From a bacterium HR33 (lineage in GTDB: Bacteria; Gemmatimonadota; Gemmatimonadetes; Gemmatimonadales; GWC2-71-9), in the NCBI GenBank assembly GCA_002923375.1, contig BEIJ01000001.1, positions 496,001-560,000 of the forward strand: 64,000 bases of DNA, in the 5' to 3' direction. Below are positions 53,663 to 62,229 of the stretch, one piece after another (the first letter of the stretch is position 1; every line of letters begins with the position of its first letter). Both the position numbers and the translations under genes were made by a program. The notes under the pieces were generated by a model, which was not told where the DNA came from, did not search any database, and saw nothing but the letters and a program-made list of their open reading frames with translations.

Positions 53663-54670
53663 ATGAGCTCACCGGCAACTCTCGAGCCTTTCATTCTGGA
53701 ACCGGGCGCCCTCAGCGTGGACGAGGTGATGGCGTTTTTCAGCGACGCTTTGTGGCTGCGCGCCGATGTTGCAGTGGTGGAGTTGAGCGGGTCCGGCGCG
53801 ATCGCCTGTCTTCAGGGATTGCTCACCAACGATGTGGAGCGCCCCGGCGAGGGAAGTTTCGTCTACGGCGCGGTGCTCACGCCCAAGGGGATGATTCGCT
53901 GTGACATGTGGGTAGTGCGCGAGGCCAACGCGGCGTTGCTTTTCCCGCCGCCTCAGGGGTTGGGCGTTCTGCTGGAGGTGCTCTCCAAATCGGTCCCGCC
54001 GCGACTGGCGGCGGTGCGCGATCGCACCGCCGAGATCGAGGTACACCGCCTGCTGGGACCCCAGGCGCTGAAGGTAGCCCGGGATGCAGGATTCGCCGTA
54101 CCGGAACCGGGACGCTGGACCACCATGCTCCTGGCGGGGACGACGGTTACCGTCGCCCGGCCGGCGCAGCTGGCTCCTTTCGTTCTCCAAATCCACGGTC
54201 CTCCGGCAGCCTCACCGGAAATCGAAGAGAGACTCGAAGCCCAAAACGTGGTGCGCGGGGGGCCCAATGCAATGGAGCTGGCCCGCATCATCACCGGCTG
54301 GCCGCGGCTCGGAGCGGAGATCGATGACAAGACTCTCCCGCAGGAAGTCCGCTTCGACGAGATCGACGGCGTTTCCTACACCAAGGGATGCTACGTGGGG
54401 CAGGAAACTGTAGCGCGGCTTCACTTCCGCGGCCATACCAATCGCTCCCTGTGCGGCCTGTGGTGGACCAAGAAACCGTACCTGGGCAACGCCGCGGTCA
54501 TCCAGGACGGCAGAGAGCGGGGCTGGGTTACCAGCATGGTGTGGATCGAGCCCGGCAGCCGGTGGGTGGGCCTCGCCAAGATCCGACGGGAAACCGACCG
54601 CGAGCGACCCGTGATCGCCGCCATGGGCGAGGCCAAAATCGTAGGCCTGCCCATCCGGTTCATAGCCTAG
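53663..54670 (+). CDS. ygfZ: YgfZ/GcvT-domain folate-binding protein
   Basis: 335 aa, structurally like aminomethyltransferase GcvT. The diagnostic YgfZ motif KGCYVGQETVAR with its redox Cys is present near residues 238-249. YgfZ helps assemble or repair Fe-S enzymes in a folate-dependent way, which would suit GlcF just upstream (9 bp gap). WYTKK-like GLWWTKKP and the C-terminal RFIA follow. A true GcvT is unlikely because other glycine-cleavage genes are absent. Confidence 0.9.
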   Translation: MSSPATLEPFILEPGALSVDEVMAFFSDALWLRADVAVVELSGSGAIACLQGLLTNDVERPGEGSFVYGAVLTPKGMIRCDMWVVREANAALLFPPPQGLGVLLEVLSKSVPPRLAAVRDRTAEIEVHRLLGPQALKVARDAGFAVPEPGRWTTMLLAGTTVTVARPAQLAPFVLQIHGPPAASPEIEERLEAQNVVRGGPNAMELARIITGWPRLGAEIDDKTLPQEVRFDEIDGVSYTKGCYVGQETVARLHFRGHTNRSLCGLWWTKKPYLGNAAVIQDGRERGWVTSMVWIEPGSRWVGLAKIRRETDRERPVIAAMGEAKIVGLPIRFIA

Positions 54671-54683
54671 TCCGTTTAGGCCA

Positions 54684-57002
54684 ATGGCGCATCACATCGA
54701 CCGGAGGCGATTTGTATCCCTCCTTTCGGCCGCGGGAGCGGGGCTAGCCTTCCGCACCGATCAGACGGGCGCCGCCCGAATAGAGGCGGAAACCACCGTG
54801 TTCTGGAGTCAACCCGACGGCAGAGACACCTTGGTCCGGTTTTTTATTTCGGACATCGACGCTCCGGCGGCCCGGCTCCGGGTCTTCGATTCGGCGGGAA
54901 GGTTCATCGGAACTGCGGGGGCCATCAGAATAGCCGAGGCGCGGCTTTACGGAGAGTTATGGCTCCCCCTCTCCGGACCTCTGACGATTACCACCGAGCT
55001 CGCCATTCCGGGCGAGCGCCCGATCCGAAGCACCCACTCATTGAGGCCCAAGCCGAAGTGGAGCATCTACTGGCTCACGGTGCTTTCGGCAGAAGATCTC
55101 GAGCAGCGATTGGCACCGCTCCCCTTGTTCCGCCGGAGCGTGGAACTGGCGCTGCTCAAAAGAAGGCGCGCGGCGGTGAACCCGGTGCCGGCCGACCCGC
55201 AAGAGCTTCAGCTTTTGGATCACCTGGACTTTTTGCACTCTCTAAAGCCCGCTACCAGGGCAGCTTCGGAACTGGGTCTGGAACTGAGCCGGGTGGCGGT
55301 GGCCCGGCGGTTCCAGGACATGCCTGCGGCACTCGCTCTCTTGCTGAGAGACGCCGGCGTGGGATTCGCCGTAGCCACCGAAGAGCTGGAGCCTGCGGCG
55401 TACTGGCTAGAAGGTCCGGGCGAGGCACGAGTTCTGGTGGTGCCTGGTCTCGGATTTTCCGGTACCGCGGGGCTCGATTTCTCCCGCGGCGGCGACGCGA
55501 TGAAATCCGCAGTCGAGCGCTGGCTGGCGGCGCTGGCTGCCGCACATCCTTCTCCGGAACCCATGGCCCTGGTGGTCGATTGCGCGCTTCAAGACGACTC
55601 CGATGCCAGCTATCGCAACGTGGAAGCATGGAACCGGCTCTACGCCTATCCCCGGATAGTGGTGGGCGAGGCCGACGAGTTCTTCCGCCGGCGTACGCTC
55701 CGAGCCGCTCCTATAAGTGCCGGGCACAACGGAGCTCGGGGTGCGGTCGATCCTCCGCCGGTGTTGCAAGTCTCCTCCGCAGCCGCCGCCCGGGACGAAG
55801 CGCGGCAGCGCAGAACAGCGGGATTGATTGCCGCCTTTGCTCAGGCGCTGGGCTCTTCGCCGGAGCAGCTCGGCGGCAAGCCGATCTTTCCGCTCCCCGG
55901 GTGGCTGGTGTTCAATCCCTCCCCGTTCACCAGAAGCGACTTGGTAGAGGTGGGTTCAGGTCTTTTCCGGCTCGTCACCGATGTTCCCGGCACAGGGTAC
56001 GTGTATGTCGCCGATCTCAGCGGCGACCGGCCGGTATCCTGGAGGGCCGAGGGCCCGGCTGGCAGCGATGACCTGGTGTTGGAAAACGAGCGCTTTCGGG
56101 TGCGACTGAGCCCCGAGACGGGTGGTATCGAGTCGGTTTTGGATCGTTTCTCGGGTTACGAGTGGGTGGACTCATCGGGCGAGTTGAACGGTGTTCCCGC
56201 GGCGCGTCTGGAGGAGGCGGTGCGGCATGAGCTCGACGGTTTGGCGTCGCGGATTTCGCTCCGGCGTTGGGCCCCGGGTCGCGGCACGGTGGAAACCGCT
56301 GTCACCTTATATCGCGATCGGAACTGGATCGAGGTGGAGAATCGTGCCGAGGCGGTGGGCGATCAGGCGGTGCCCTACCGGTTCGATTTCGCCCTGATGA
56401 GTCCCGAGCTTTTGTGGGAGACGCCGCTCGGCATTGCGCGGGGGGCCGGTGTTGAGCGGGTTGCGGCGCTGCGCTGGATCCGCCTCCGGGGCACCGAAGG
56501 ACGAGCGTACGTGAGCGCCATAGATGCGCCTTTAGTGTCGGTGAGCGAAGATCGCCATCTGACGTTCTGGGGCCCGCGAGGTCGGGCGAGGTTCCGCTTG
56601 GCGCTGGCGGGCGCGGCGGAGTTCGCCCGAGAGGACGAAGCGTGGCGCTTCGGATGGAGCATCGAGCCATTTGTGGCGATCCCCGTGGCGGGAGGCGGCG
56701 AACTCCCATTGCCCCGGTGGGGAAGCTTGTTTGCGTTGCGGGAGCCGGGAGTGGCGATCTTGGGAGTCGAGCCCGCAGCCCCGGGAGAAGCGGTGGTGTA
56801 TCTCCAGGAACTCCTGGGTGTGGCCCGACGGCTGGCACTGGGACCGGGTGTTTTGACTTTCGAGTCGGCGACGCTTTTGGACCTGTCCGGGAAAACTCAG
56901 GACTCGGCGGAGGCGGATCCGACAGGCGGGGTGACGGTTCCCCTTGCGCCCCGCGGTGTGGCGGCGGTACGGCTCGAGGGCGTCGCTCCGGCCCGCACTT
57001 GA
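54684..57002 (+). CDS. Tat-exported GH38-like protein with unrecognisable catalytic domain
   Basis: 772 aa. The N-terminus has a twin-arginine-like signal DRRRFVSLLSAAGAG. Residues about 25-130 form a beta domain; about 130-330 is a helical region that should hold the GH38 catalytic barrel but shows no HxDxGW zinc motif. From about 465 the C-terminal beta-sandwich is clear: LENERFRVRLSPETGGIESVLDRFSGYEWVD, then WIEVENRAEAVGD and later segments, as in alpha-mannosidase GH38 C-domains. It may be a non-catalytic or diverged periplasmic carbohydrate-binding protein. ATG 54684 follows ygfZ by 13 bp. Confidence 0.72.
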   Translation: MAHHIDRRRFVSLLSAAGAGLAFRTDQTGAARIEAETTVFWSQPDGRDTLVRFFISDIDAPAARLRVFDSAGRFIGTAGAIRIAEARLYGELWLPLSGPLTITTELAIPGERPIRSTHSLRPKPKWSIYWLTVLSAEDLEQRLAPLPLFRRSVELALLKRRRAAVNPVPADPQELQLLDHLDFLHSLKPATRAASELGLELSRVAVARRFQDMPAALALLLRDAGVGFAVATEELEPAAYWLEGPGEARVLVVPGLGFSGTAGLDFSRGGDAMKSAVERWLAALAAAHPSPEPMALVVDCALQDDSDASYRNVEAWNRLYAYPRIVVGEADEFFRRRTLRAAPISAGHNGARGAVDPPPVLQVSSAAAARDEARQRRTAGLIAAFAQALGSSPEQLGGKPIFPLPGWLVFNPSPFTRSDLVEVGSGLFRLVTDVPGTGYVYVADLSGDRPVSWRAEGPAGSDDLVLENERFRVRLSPETGGIESVLDRFSGYEWVDSSGELNGVPAARLEEAVRHELDGLASRISLRRWAPGRGTVETAVTLYRDRNWIEVENRAEAVGDQAVPYRFDFALMSPELLWETPLGIARGAGVERVAALRWIRLRGTEGRAYVSAIDAPLVSVSEDRHLTFWGPRGRARFRLALAGAAEFAREDEAWRFGWSIEPFVAIPVAGGGELPLPRWGSLFALREPGVAILGVEPAAPGEAVVYLQELLGVARRLALGPGVLTFESATLLDLSGKTQDSAEADPTGGVTVPLAPRGVAAVRLEGVAPART

Positions 57003-57035
57003 ACCGATCAGTCGCTAGAGGGTATATCTCGCATC

Positions 57036-58511
57036 ATGAAACACAAACCGAGAACACTAGGCGAGCTCAAGCAGACTCACTGGGCCGATCCCAGCGTGCA
57101 CCTCAGATCCGTAAAGGACGAGATGCGCGCCAATCTCATCCGCATGCTGGAGGAAGGCCGGGAAGTCTTCCCCGGGATCATCGGATTCGAAGACACGGTG
57201 ATCCCTCAGGTGATCAACGCCATCTTGGCCCGCCACAACTTCATACTCCTGGGTCTCAGGGGACAGGCAAAGAGTCGAATTTTGCGGGCGCTGGTCAATT
57301 TGCTGGACGAGGAGATTCCCATTCTCGCCGGCAGCGAGATCAACGACAATCCCTTCCGCCCGATTTCCAAGTACGGGCGGCAGCTGGTGGAGGAATGCGG
57401 CGACGCGGCACCGATAGCGTGGATCACCCGGGAGCAGAGGTATGTGGAAAAGCTGGCCACTCCCGACGTCACCATAGCCGATATCATAGGGGATGTGGAC
57501 CCGATAAAGGCGGCGCGGGGCGGTCACGTTCTGTCCGACGAGCTGACCATCCACTACGGGCTGCTTCCCCGGAGCAACCGGGGGATATTCGCCATCAACG
57601 AGTTGCCGGATCTTGCGGGCAAGATACAGGTGGGGCTGTTCAACATCATGCAGGAAGGGGATGTTCAGATCAAAGGCTATCCGGTACGCTTGCCGCTGGA
57701 CGTCATGCTGGTCTTTTCCGCGAACCCGGAAGACTACACTGCCCGGGGCAAGATCATCACTCCCCTCAAGGACCGCATCGGCGCCGAGATCACGACGCAC
57801 TATCCGCCTACGGTGGAACACGGCGTGGCGATCACCCGGCAGGAGGCTTGGACCGATCGGGGCGGTTTGCCGGTGGAGATTCCCGATTTTATCCGGCAAC
57901 TGGTGGAGGAGATCGCCTTCGCCGCCCGCCAGGACAAGCGGATCGACCGTCGTTCCGGCGTTAGCCAGAGGCTGCCCATCAGTGTTCTGGAGACTGTAGT
58001 GTCCAACGCGGAGCAGCGGGCCATAGTGAACCGCGAGAAAAAGGCCGTGCCGAGGGTGTCGGACGTGTATGCCGCCCTTCCCTCGATCACCGGCAAGATA
58101 GAGCTGGAGTACGAGGGTGAGCTTCAGGGGGCCGGGGCGATCGCCAAGGAACTCATTCGCCGGGCTGCGGGCAAGACCTTTGAAGACCGCGCAGGGGGAG
58201 CCGACTGCGACACCATCGTACACTGGTTCGACGAGGGGGGCGCCCTCAAGGTGTCCGACAACGAAAGATCCGACGTGTGCCTTCGGGGATTCTCTACCGT
58301 GCCCGGTCTTCTGGAACTGGTCGAGCGCACCGGACTAGCCGGGAGGAAAGACCCGGCCCATCTGGTGTCGGCCTGCGAGCTGGTCCTCGAGGGTCTGGTG
58401 GCGCAAAAACGAATTTCCCGGACCGAAGAGCTGGGCTATACCAGAGTTCGGCCCGAGAAGCCGCCCTTTGGCAAAGGGGGGCCGGGCATGGGACCGAACC
58501 TCTTCGCGTGA
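57036..58511 (+). CDS. ChlI/MoxR-like AAA+ ATPase
   Basis: 491 aa. AAA+ core with Walker A GLRGQAKS (73-80), Walker B-like IFAINELPDL (N188-E189, Asn in place of Asp), sensor 1 LVFSANPEDYT and arginine-finger-like PLKDRIG, followed by a lid and a C-terminal extension with the helical QKRISRTEELGYTR. It matches magnesium-chelatase subunit I/MoxR-type proteins. With the VWA protein at 60898 it likely forms a remodelling or metal-insertase-like complex in the cytoplasm. No chlorophyll genes are present, so a true Mg-chelatase role is not supported. Confidence 0.86.
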   Translation: MKHKPRTLGELKQTHWADPSVHLRSVKDEMRANLIRMLEEGREVFPGIIGFEDTVIPQVINAILARHNFILLGLRGQAKSRILRALVNLLDEEIPILAGSEINDNPFRPISKYGRQLVEECGDAAPIAWITREQRYVEKLATPDVTIADIIGDVDPIKAARGGHVLSDELTIHYGLLPRSNRGIFAINELPDLAGKIQVGLFNIMQEGDVQIKGYPVRLPLDVMLVFSANPEDYTARGKIITPLKDRIGAEITTHYPPTVEHGVAITRQEAWTDRGGLPVEIPDFIRQLVEEIAFAARQDKRIDRRSGVSQRLPISVLETVVSNAEQRAIVNREKKAVPRVSDVYAALPSITGKIELEYEGELQGAGAIAKELIRRAAGKTFEDRAGGADCDTIVHWFDEGGALKVSDNERSDVCLRGFSTVPGLLELVERTGLAGRKDPAHLVSACELVLEGLVAQKRISRTEELGYTRVRPEKPPFGKGGPGMGPNLFA

Positions 58512-58529
58512 CTTCCCGGAGTTAGCGCG

Positions 58530-59162
58530 GTGCCCACCATTACCATCTCCCGGCAGTATGCGTCGGGCGGATCGGAAATCGCGGCGCTGGTAGCCCGGCG
58601 TCTGGGCTGGGAGCTTATCGACAATGAATTCATAGACCGGGTAGCCGAGCTGGCCGGCCTCTCGCGCGAAGAAGTGGAGCGGCGCGAGGAGCGCGTCCCG
58701 AGTTTCGTAGAGCGGCTGGCCCGGGCGATGGCCGGGTCGGCTCCGGAGTTGTTCGTGGCCTCGGGCGAAGCGGCGATAGTCGCTCCCCCGAGCGAAGAGG
58801 AGATCGTCCGCATTACCGAGGCGGTGATCAACGAGGCGGTACAGCACGAGCGCGTAGTGCTGGTGGGCCGTGGAGCTCAGGCCTACTTGGCGCAGCGGAG
58901 CGGGACTTTGCACGTTTACGTGGTGGCGCCCCGGGAAGTGAGGATCCAGCGGGCCATGGAGCGGCTGAAGATCGACCGCAAAGAAGCCGAACGCACCGTG
59001 GATCAGATCGACGAGGGCCGCAGGCGTTACGTGAGAACCCACTATCGCCGGCAGTGGGACGATCCCTCCAACTACCATCTGGTGTTGAACACCGGATCGC
59101 TGACCTACGATCGCTGTGCCGAGCTGATAGTCGAGGCTGCCCGGCTCGAGGGCTGGCTCTGA
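58530..59162 (+). CDS. Cytidylate-kinase-like protein
   Basis: 210 aa of the cytidylate kinase-like family. The P-loop reads ISRQYASGGSEIAALVARRLG (family form with GSGGxxIA), then YDNEFIDRVAEL-like LIDNEFIDRVAELAGLS, VLVGRGAQAYL and the lid RRRYVRTHYRRQWDDPSNYHLVLNTG. It phosphorylates a nucleotide or other small substrate; true CMP kinase is not certain. GTG start at 58530, 18 bp after the AAA+ gene, thus probably cotranscribed. Confidence 0.87.
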   Translation: MPTITISRQYASGGSEIAALVARRLGWELIDNEFIDRVAELAGLSREEVERREERVPSFVERLARAMAGSAPELFVASGEAAIVAPPSEEEIVRITEAVINEAVQHERVVLVGRGAQAYLAQRSGTLHVYVVAPREVRIQRAMERLKIDRKEAERTVDQIDEGRRRYVRTHYRRQWDDPSNYHLVLNTGSLTYDRCAELIVEAARLEGWL

Positions 59163-59171
59163 AATAGCAGA

Positions 59172-60470
59172 TTATGTCAACTGCCGGATCCGCGAACCGG
59201 CTGCAGCAGCGATCAAAAGGCACACGGCACCGCCCAACATCAGGGTGGCGGGAGCGCCGATGTGGTCGGCCAAAAATCCTGCCTGGAAGGCTCCGATAGG
59301 TCCCATCCCTACGAAGGCGAAGGTGTAAACCGACACCACCCGGCCGCGAAGGTGATCGGGGGCGAGAGTCTGCAACAAGGTGTTGGTGGTCGCGGTGTTG
59401 ACGATCATCGCGAAACCGGTGAGCGCCAGCAGGACCAGCGAAAGGGGCAGCGAGCGCGATAGCGCAAACGTCCCGACGACCACGCCGAAGGAGAGCGAAG
59501 CCCAACGCAAGAGCTTGCCCTTGGGAAGCTTGCGGGCAGATGCGGCGAGCAGGAGCGCGCCGGCTAGGGCTCCAACTCCCACCGCCGAGCTCATCCAACC
59601 GAACGCTTCGGCGCCGCGCCCCAGGACGTCCCGCGCCATGACCGGCATCAATACCAAGAAAGGAAAGCCAAATATGCTCAGTGCCATTAGGTTGATTACC
59701 AAAGCCGCTATTCGCGGTTCGCCCGTGACAAACCGGATCCCCTCGAGCATGTGGCCCCAGGTGGACTGCGCCCGAGAAGCGGTTCTGGCGGGCGGTAGAT
59801 CCAGCGACCAGAGGGCTGCCAGCACCGCCAGGAACGACAGGCCATTGATTACGAAGCAGGCCAGCACGCCGAAGCGCCCGATCAGCAAACCGGCCACGGC
59901 GGGTCCTATTATCCGGGTGAGATTGAAGGCCGAAGAGTTGAGGGCGATGGCGCTCATAAGGTCTTCTTTGCCCACCATCTCCACGAAAAAAGATTGCCGC
60001 GCCGGAACATCGAAGGCGTTGGCTATGCCCAGAAGCAGCGCGATGGCGATGATGTGACCGACGGTAACCACTCCGGCAAAGACCAGGCCTGCCAGGGCGA
60101 AAGCCAGAAGCATGGCTGCGGTCTGGGTGGCGACGATGACCTTCAGCTTGGGCACCCGATCCACCACCGTTCCCGCATAAAGCGATACCAGGAGCACCGG
60201 AAGCGAGCCCAACGCCGCAACCAGGCCCACGTAGAACGGAGAGTCGGTCAGCACCAGCACCAGCCAGGCTTGCGCCGTATTGCCGATCCAGGTGCCGACC
60301 AGGGAAACCAACTGTCCGGCAAAGAAGATCCGAAAGTTGCGATGGGCCAAAGCGCCCCATGCAGCGGGCCTCTGCTTGAGACGGGTGCTCTCTAGCTGCG
60401 GAGCGGGAGGGCGAGACGAGATATCGAGAACCGGAGAAGGCGGGTCCGAGTCGGGAAGCTGGCTCACCAT
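59172..60470 (-). CDS. MFS exporter (EntS/DHA3-like)
   Basis: 432 aa with 12 membrane spans. HRNFRIFFAGQLVSLVGTWIGNTAQAWLVL is the typical first span and loop of the EntS/MefA-like branch, with GTVVDRVPKLKVIVATQT as the A-motif loop. It exports a small hydrophobic compound, siderophore or drug. It is on the opposite strand, with only 9 bp to the convergent kinase gene, interrupting the AAA+/VWA series. Confidence 0.92.
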   Translation of the reverse strand: MVSQLPDSDPPSPVLDISSRPPAPQLESTRLKQRPAAWGALAHRNFRIFFAGQLVSLVGTWIGNTAQAWLVLVLTDSPFYVGLVAALGSLPVLLVSLYAGTVVDRVPKLKVIVATQTAAMLLAFALAGLVFAGVVTVGHIIAIALLLGIANAFDVPARQSFFVEMVGKEDLMSAIALNSSAFNLTRIIGPAVAGLLIGRFGVLACFVINGLSFLAVLAALWSLDLPPARTASRAQSTWGHMLEGIRFVTGEPRIAALVINLMALSIFGFPFLVLMPVMARDVLGRGAEAFGWMSSAVGVGALAGALLLAASARKLPKGKLLRWASLSFGVVVGTFALSRSLPLSLVLLALTGFAMIVNTATTNTLLQTLAPDHLRGRVVSVYTFAFVGMGPIGAFQAGFLADHIGAPATLMLGGAVCLLIAAAAGSRIRQLT

Positions 60471-60526
60471 TGCACCAATGATCTATCCATGACAAGGTAG
60501 AAACAAGTCCGCTTTCGGAGGGATGA

Positions 60527-60831
60527 ATGAGACGAGCGGTGTTCGCTTGGGTAGTCGCCCTCGCTGCGCTGGGCTGCGACCGGGACGGCGTACAGCTGAG
60601 GTTCGTAATCCAAACGCCCTATGAGCGTTACCGAGCGCGGCTCCGAGAGTTGAAGTTGGACCTCACCCCGGGCATGGCCGGGAGACTTCCCTTCGCGCCT
60701 TTCCCGCAGCGACCGGCGCTCCGCTGGAACGACTGGAAAGGAGCACCGCCTTCCAAGTGCTCGCGGGAACGGGCCGCTGGGTCGATCATTCGAACCTCGC
60801 CGCAGTCGCAGCGCTGTCCGAGGTCGATTGA
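60527..60831 (+). pseudogene. Short lipoprotein gene, probably frameshifted
   Basis: It begins with a good lipoprotein signal (AVFAWVVALAALGC) followed by TPYERYRARLRELKLDL. At about 60675-60700 the coding character moves to another frame, which reads APLERLERSTAFQVLAGTG and VDHSNLAAVAALSEVD before TGA at 60829-60831. The original frame runs on to 60901 but becomes unlike protein. One deletion or indel explains this. The family is not recognised. It lies between the divergent MFS gene and the VWA gene. Confidence 0.55.
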
Positions 60832-60897
60832 CCGGCGGGCATTGCGCAAAAGGCCGGCGGTGGCCAACCTTAGACGTAACCCTGGAACGCGGGCGCC

Positions 60898-62208
60898 ATG
60901 AGGTACACCACTTACTCCAAGTATCTGCCCGAGCTGCTCGACGCGATCAACCTTCAGGAGTTGCTGGACCAGCTCAGCGACTTCCTGCTCCAGTCGGGCT
61001 TTGCGGGCGGGCCTTTCTACCACCCCTATTGGGGAGAATTCGGAGAGCAGGAGGGAGAACGATCCCTCGACGCCCTAAAACAGGCGATCCTCGAGGCTCT
61101 GATGCAGTCCGGCAAGCTGAACCGGGAAATGCTCCAAGTGCTCAGGGGAGAGTCCACCGGAGATGCCGAGCGTGACGCCCAGATCCAGCAACAAATCGCC
61201 GACTTGTTGGACGAGATCATCCGCAGGCTGATAGAGGAGGGCTACCTCAGGCTCGAAGAAGCGCCCCGCATGCCGCAGGGCCACCAACCGATGTTCGGCC
61301 CCGGCTCGCAAACCCACTCGGCTGCTCAACAGGTGCAGTTCAATCTCACGGAAAAGGGGATCGATTTCCTCGGCTACCGCGCGTTGCGGCATCTACTGGG
61401 CAGTATCGGCAAGTCGAGCTTCGGCAGCCACGAGACCCCTCACTTGGCCACCAGCGTGGAGGCGGAGGCGGCCTCCAAACCGTACGAGTTCGGCGACGTA
61501 CTGAATCTGGATGTGCCCGAGACGTTAAAGAACGCGCTGCTCAGAGCAGGTGCGGAAGGGACCATAGGAAAGACGATAGACATCGATTATCCCGACTTGA
61601 TGGTCCATCAATCCGAATATCGTTCCAGTGCCGCCACCGTGCTCATGCTCGACTGCTCCCATTCCATGATTCTCTACGGAGAGGATCGATTCACGCCCGC
61701 CAAAAAGGTCGCCCTAGCCCTCACCCACCTGATACGCACCCAGTTCCCCGGGGACGTGTTGAAGGTGGTTCTCTTTCACGATTCCGCCGAGGAAATCCCC
61801 CTGGCACGGCTCGCCCACGCCCAGGTCGGACCCTACCACACCAACACGGCGGAGGGCCTGAAGCTGGCGCGGCGGCTGCTTTTGGCTCAGAAGAAGGACA
61901 TGCGCCAGATAATCATGATAACCGACGGCAAACCTTCTGCCCTGACACTTCCCGACGGAAGGATCTACGTGAACTCCATGGGGCTGGACCCGCGAATTCT
62001 GAGGGAGACTTATCGGGAAGTCGCGATCTGCCGCCGGAGCGGAATCATGATCAACACCTTCATGCTCGCCAGAGAGAGGGCGCTGGTAGAGTTCGTCAAG
62101 AAGGTCTGCGAGATTTCCAAGGGCAAGGCTTACTTCACGACCACCATGACCCTGGGCCAGTACATTCTCATGGATTTCCTGAAACGAAAGACGCGAAGGG
62201 TTTCCTGA
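60898..62208 (+). CDS. VWA-domain protein, probable partner of the AAA+ ATPase
   Basis: 436 aa. A long N-terminal helical region (1-230) is followed by a VWA domain with MIDAS residues D252-x-S254-x-S256 in LMLDCSHSM, the MIDAS Thr in YHTNTAEGLKLA and the later Asp in IMITDGKPS. VWA proteins of this kind team with ChlI/MoxR AAA+ ATPases as substrate-binding subunits, as ChlD does with ChlI. The matching ATPase is encoded 2.4 kb upstream. ATG 60898. It ends 21 bp before the convergent helicase gene. Confidence 0.88.
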   Translation: MRYTTYSKYLPELLDAINLQELLDQLSDFLLQSGFAGGPFYHPYWGEFGEQEGERSLDALKQAILEALMQSGKLNREMLQVLRGESTGDAERDAQIQQQIADLLDEIIRRLIEEGYLRLEEAPRMPQGHQPMFGPGSQTHSAAQQVQFNLTEKGIDFLGYRALRHLLGSIGKSSFGSHETPHLATSVEAEAASKPYEFGDVLNLDVPETLKNALLRAGAEGTIGKTIDIDYPDLMVHQSEYRSSAATVLMLDCSHSMILYGEDRFTPAKKVALALTHLIRTQFPGDVLKVVLFHDSAEEIPLARLAHAQVGPYHTNTAEGLKLARRLLLAQKKDMRQIIMITDGKPSALTLPDGRIYVNSMGLDPRILRETYREVAICRRSGIMINTFMLARERALVEFVKKVCEISKGKAYFTTTMTLGQYILMDFLKRKTRRVS

Positions 62209-62229
62209 CAGCGGGCGGAGCGCCGGCCC

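Noticed and set aside
57036-58511. Annotation as true magnesium chelatase subunit
   Set aside because: No chlorophyll-synthesis genes are nearby and Walker B is altered; ChlI/MoxR-like is as far as the sequence supports.
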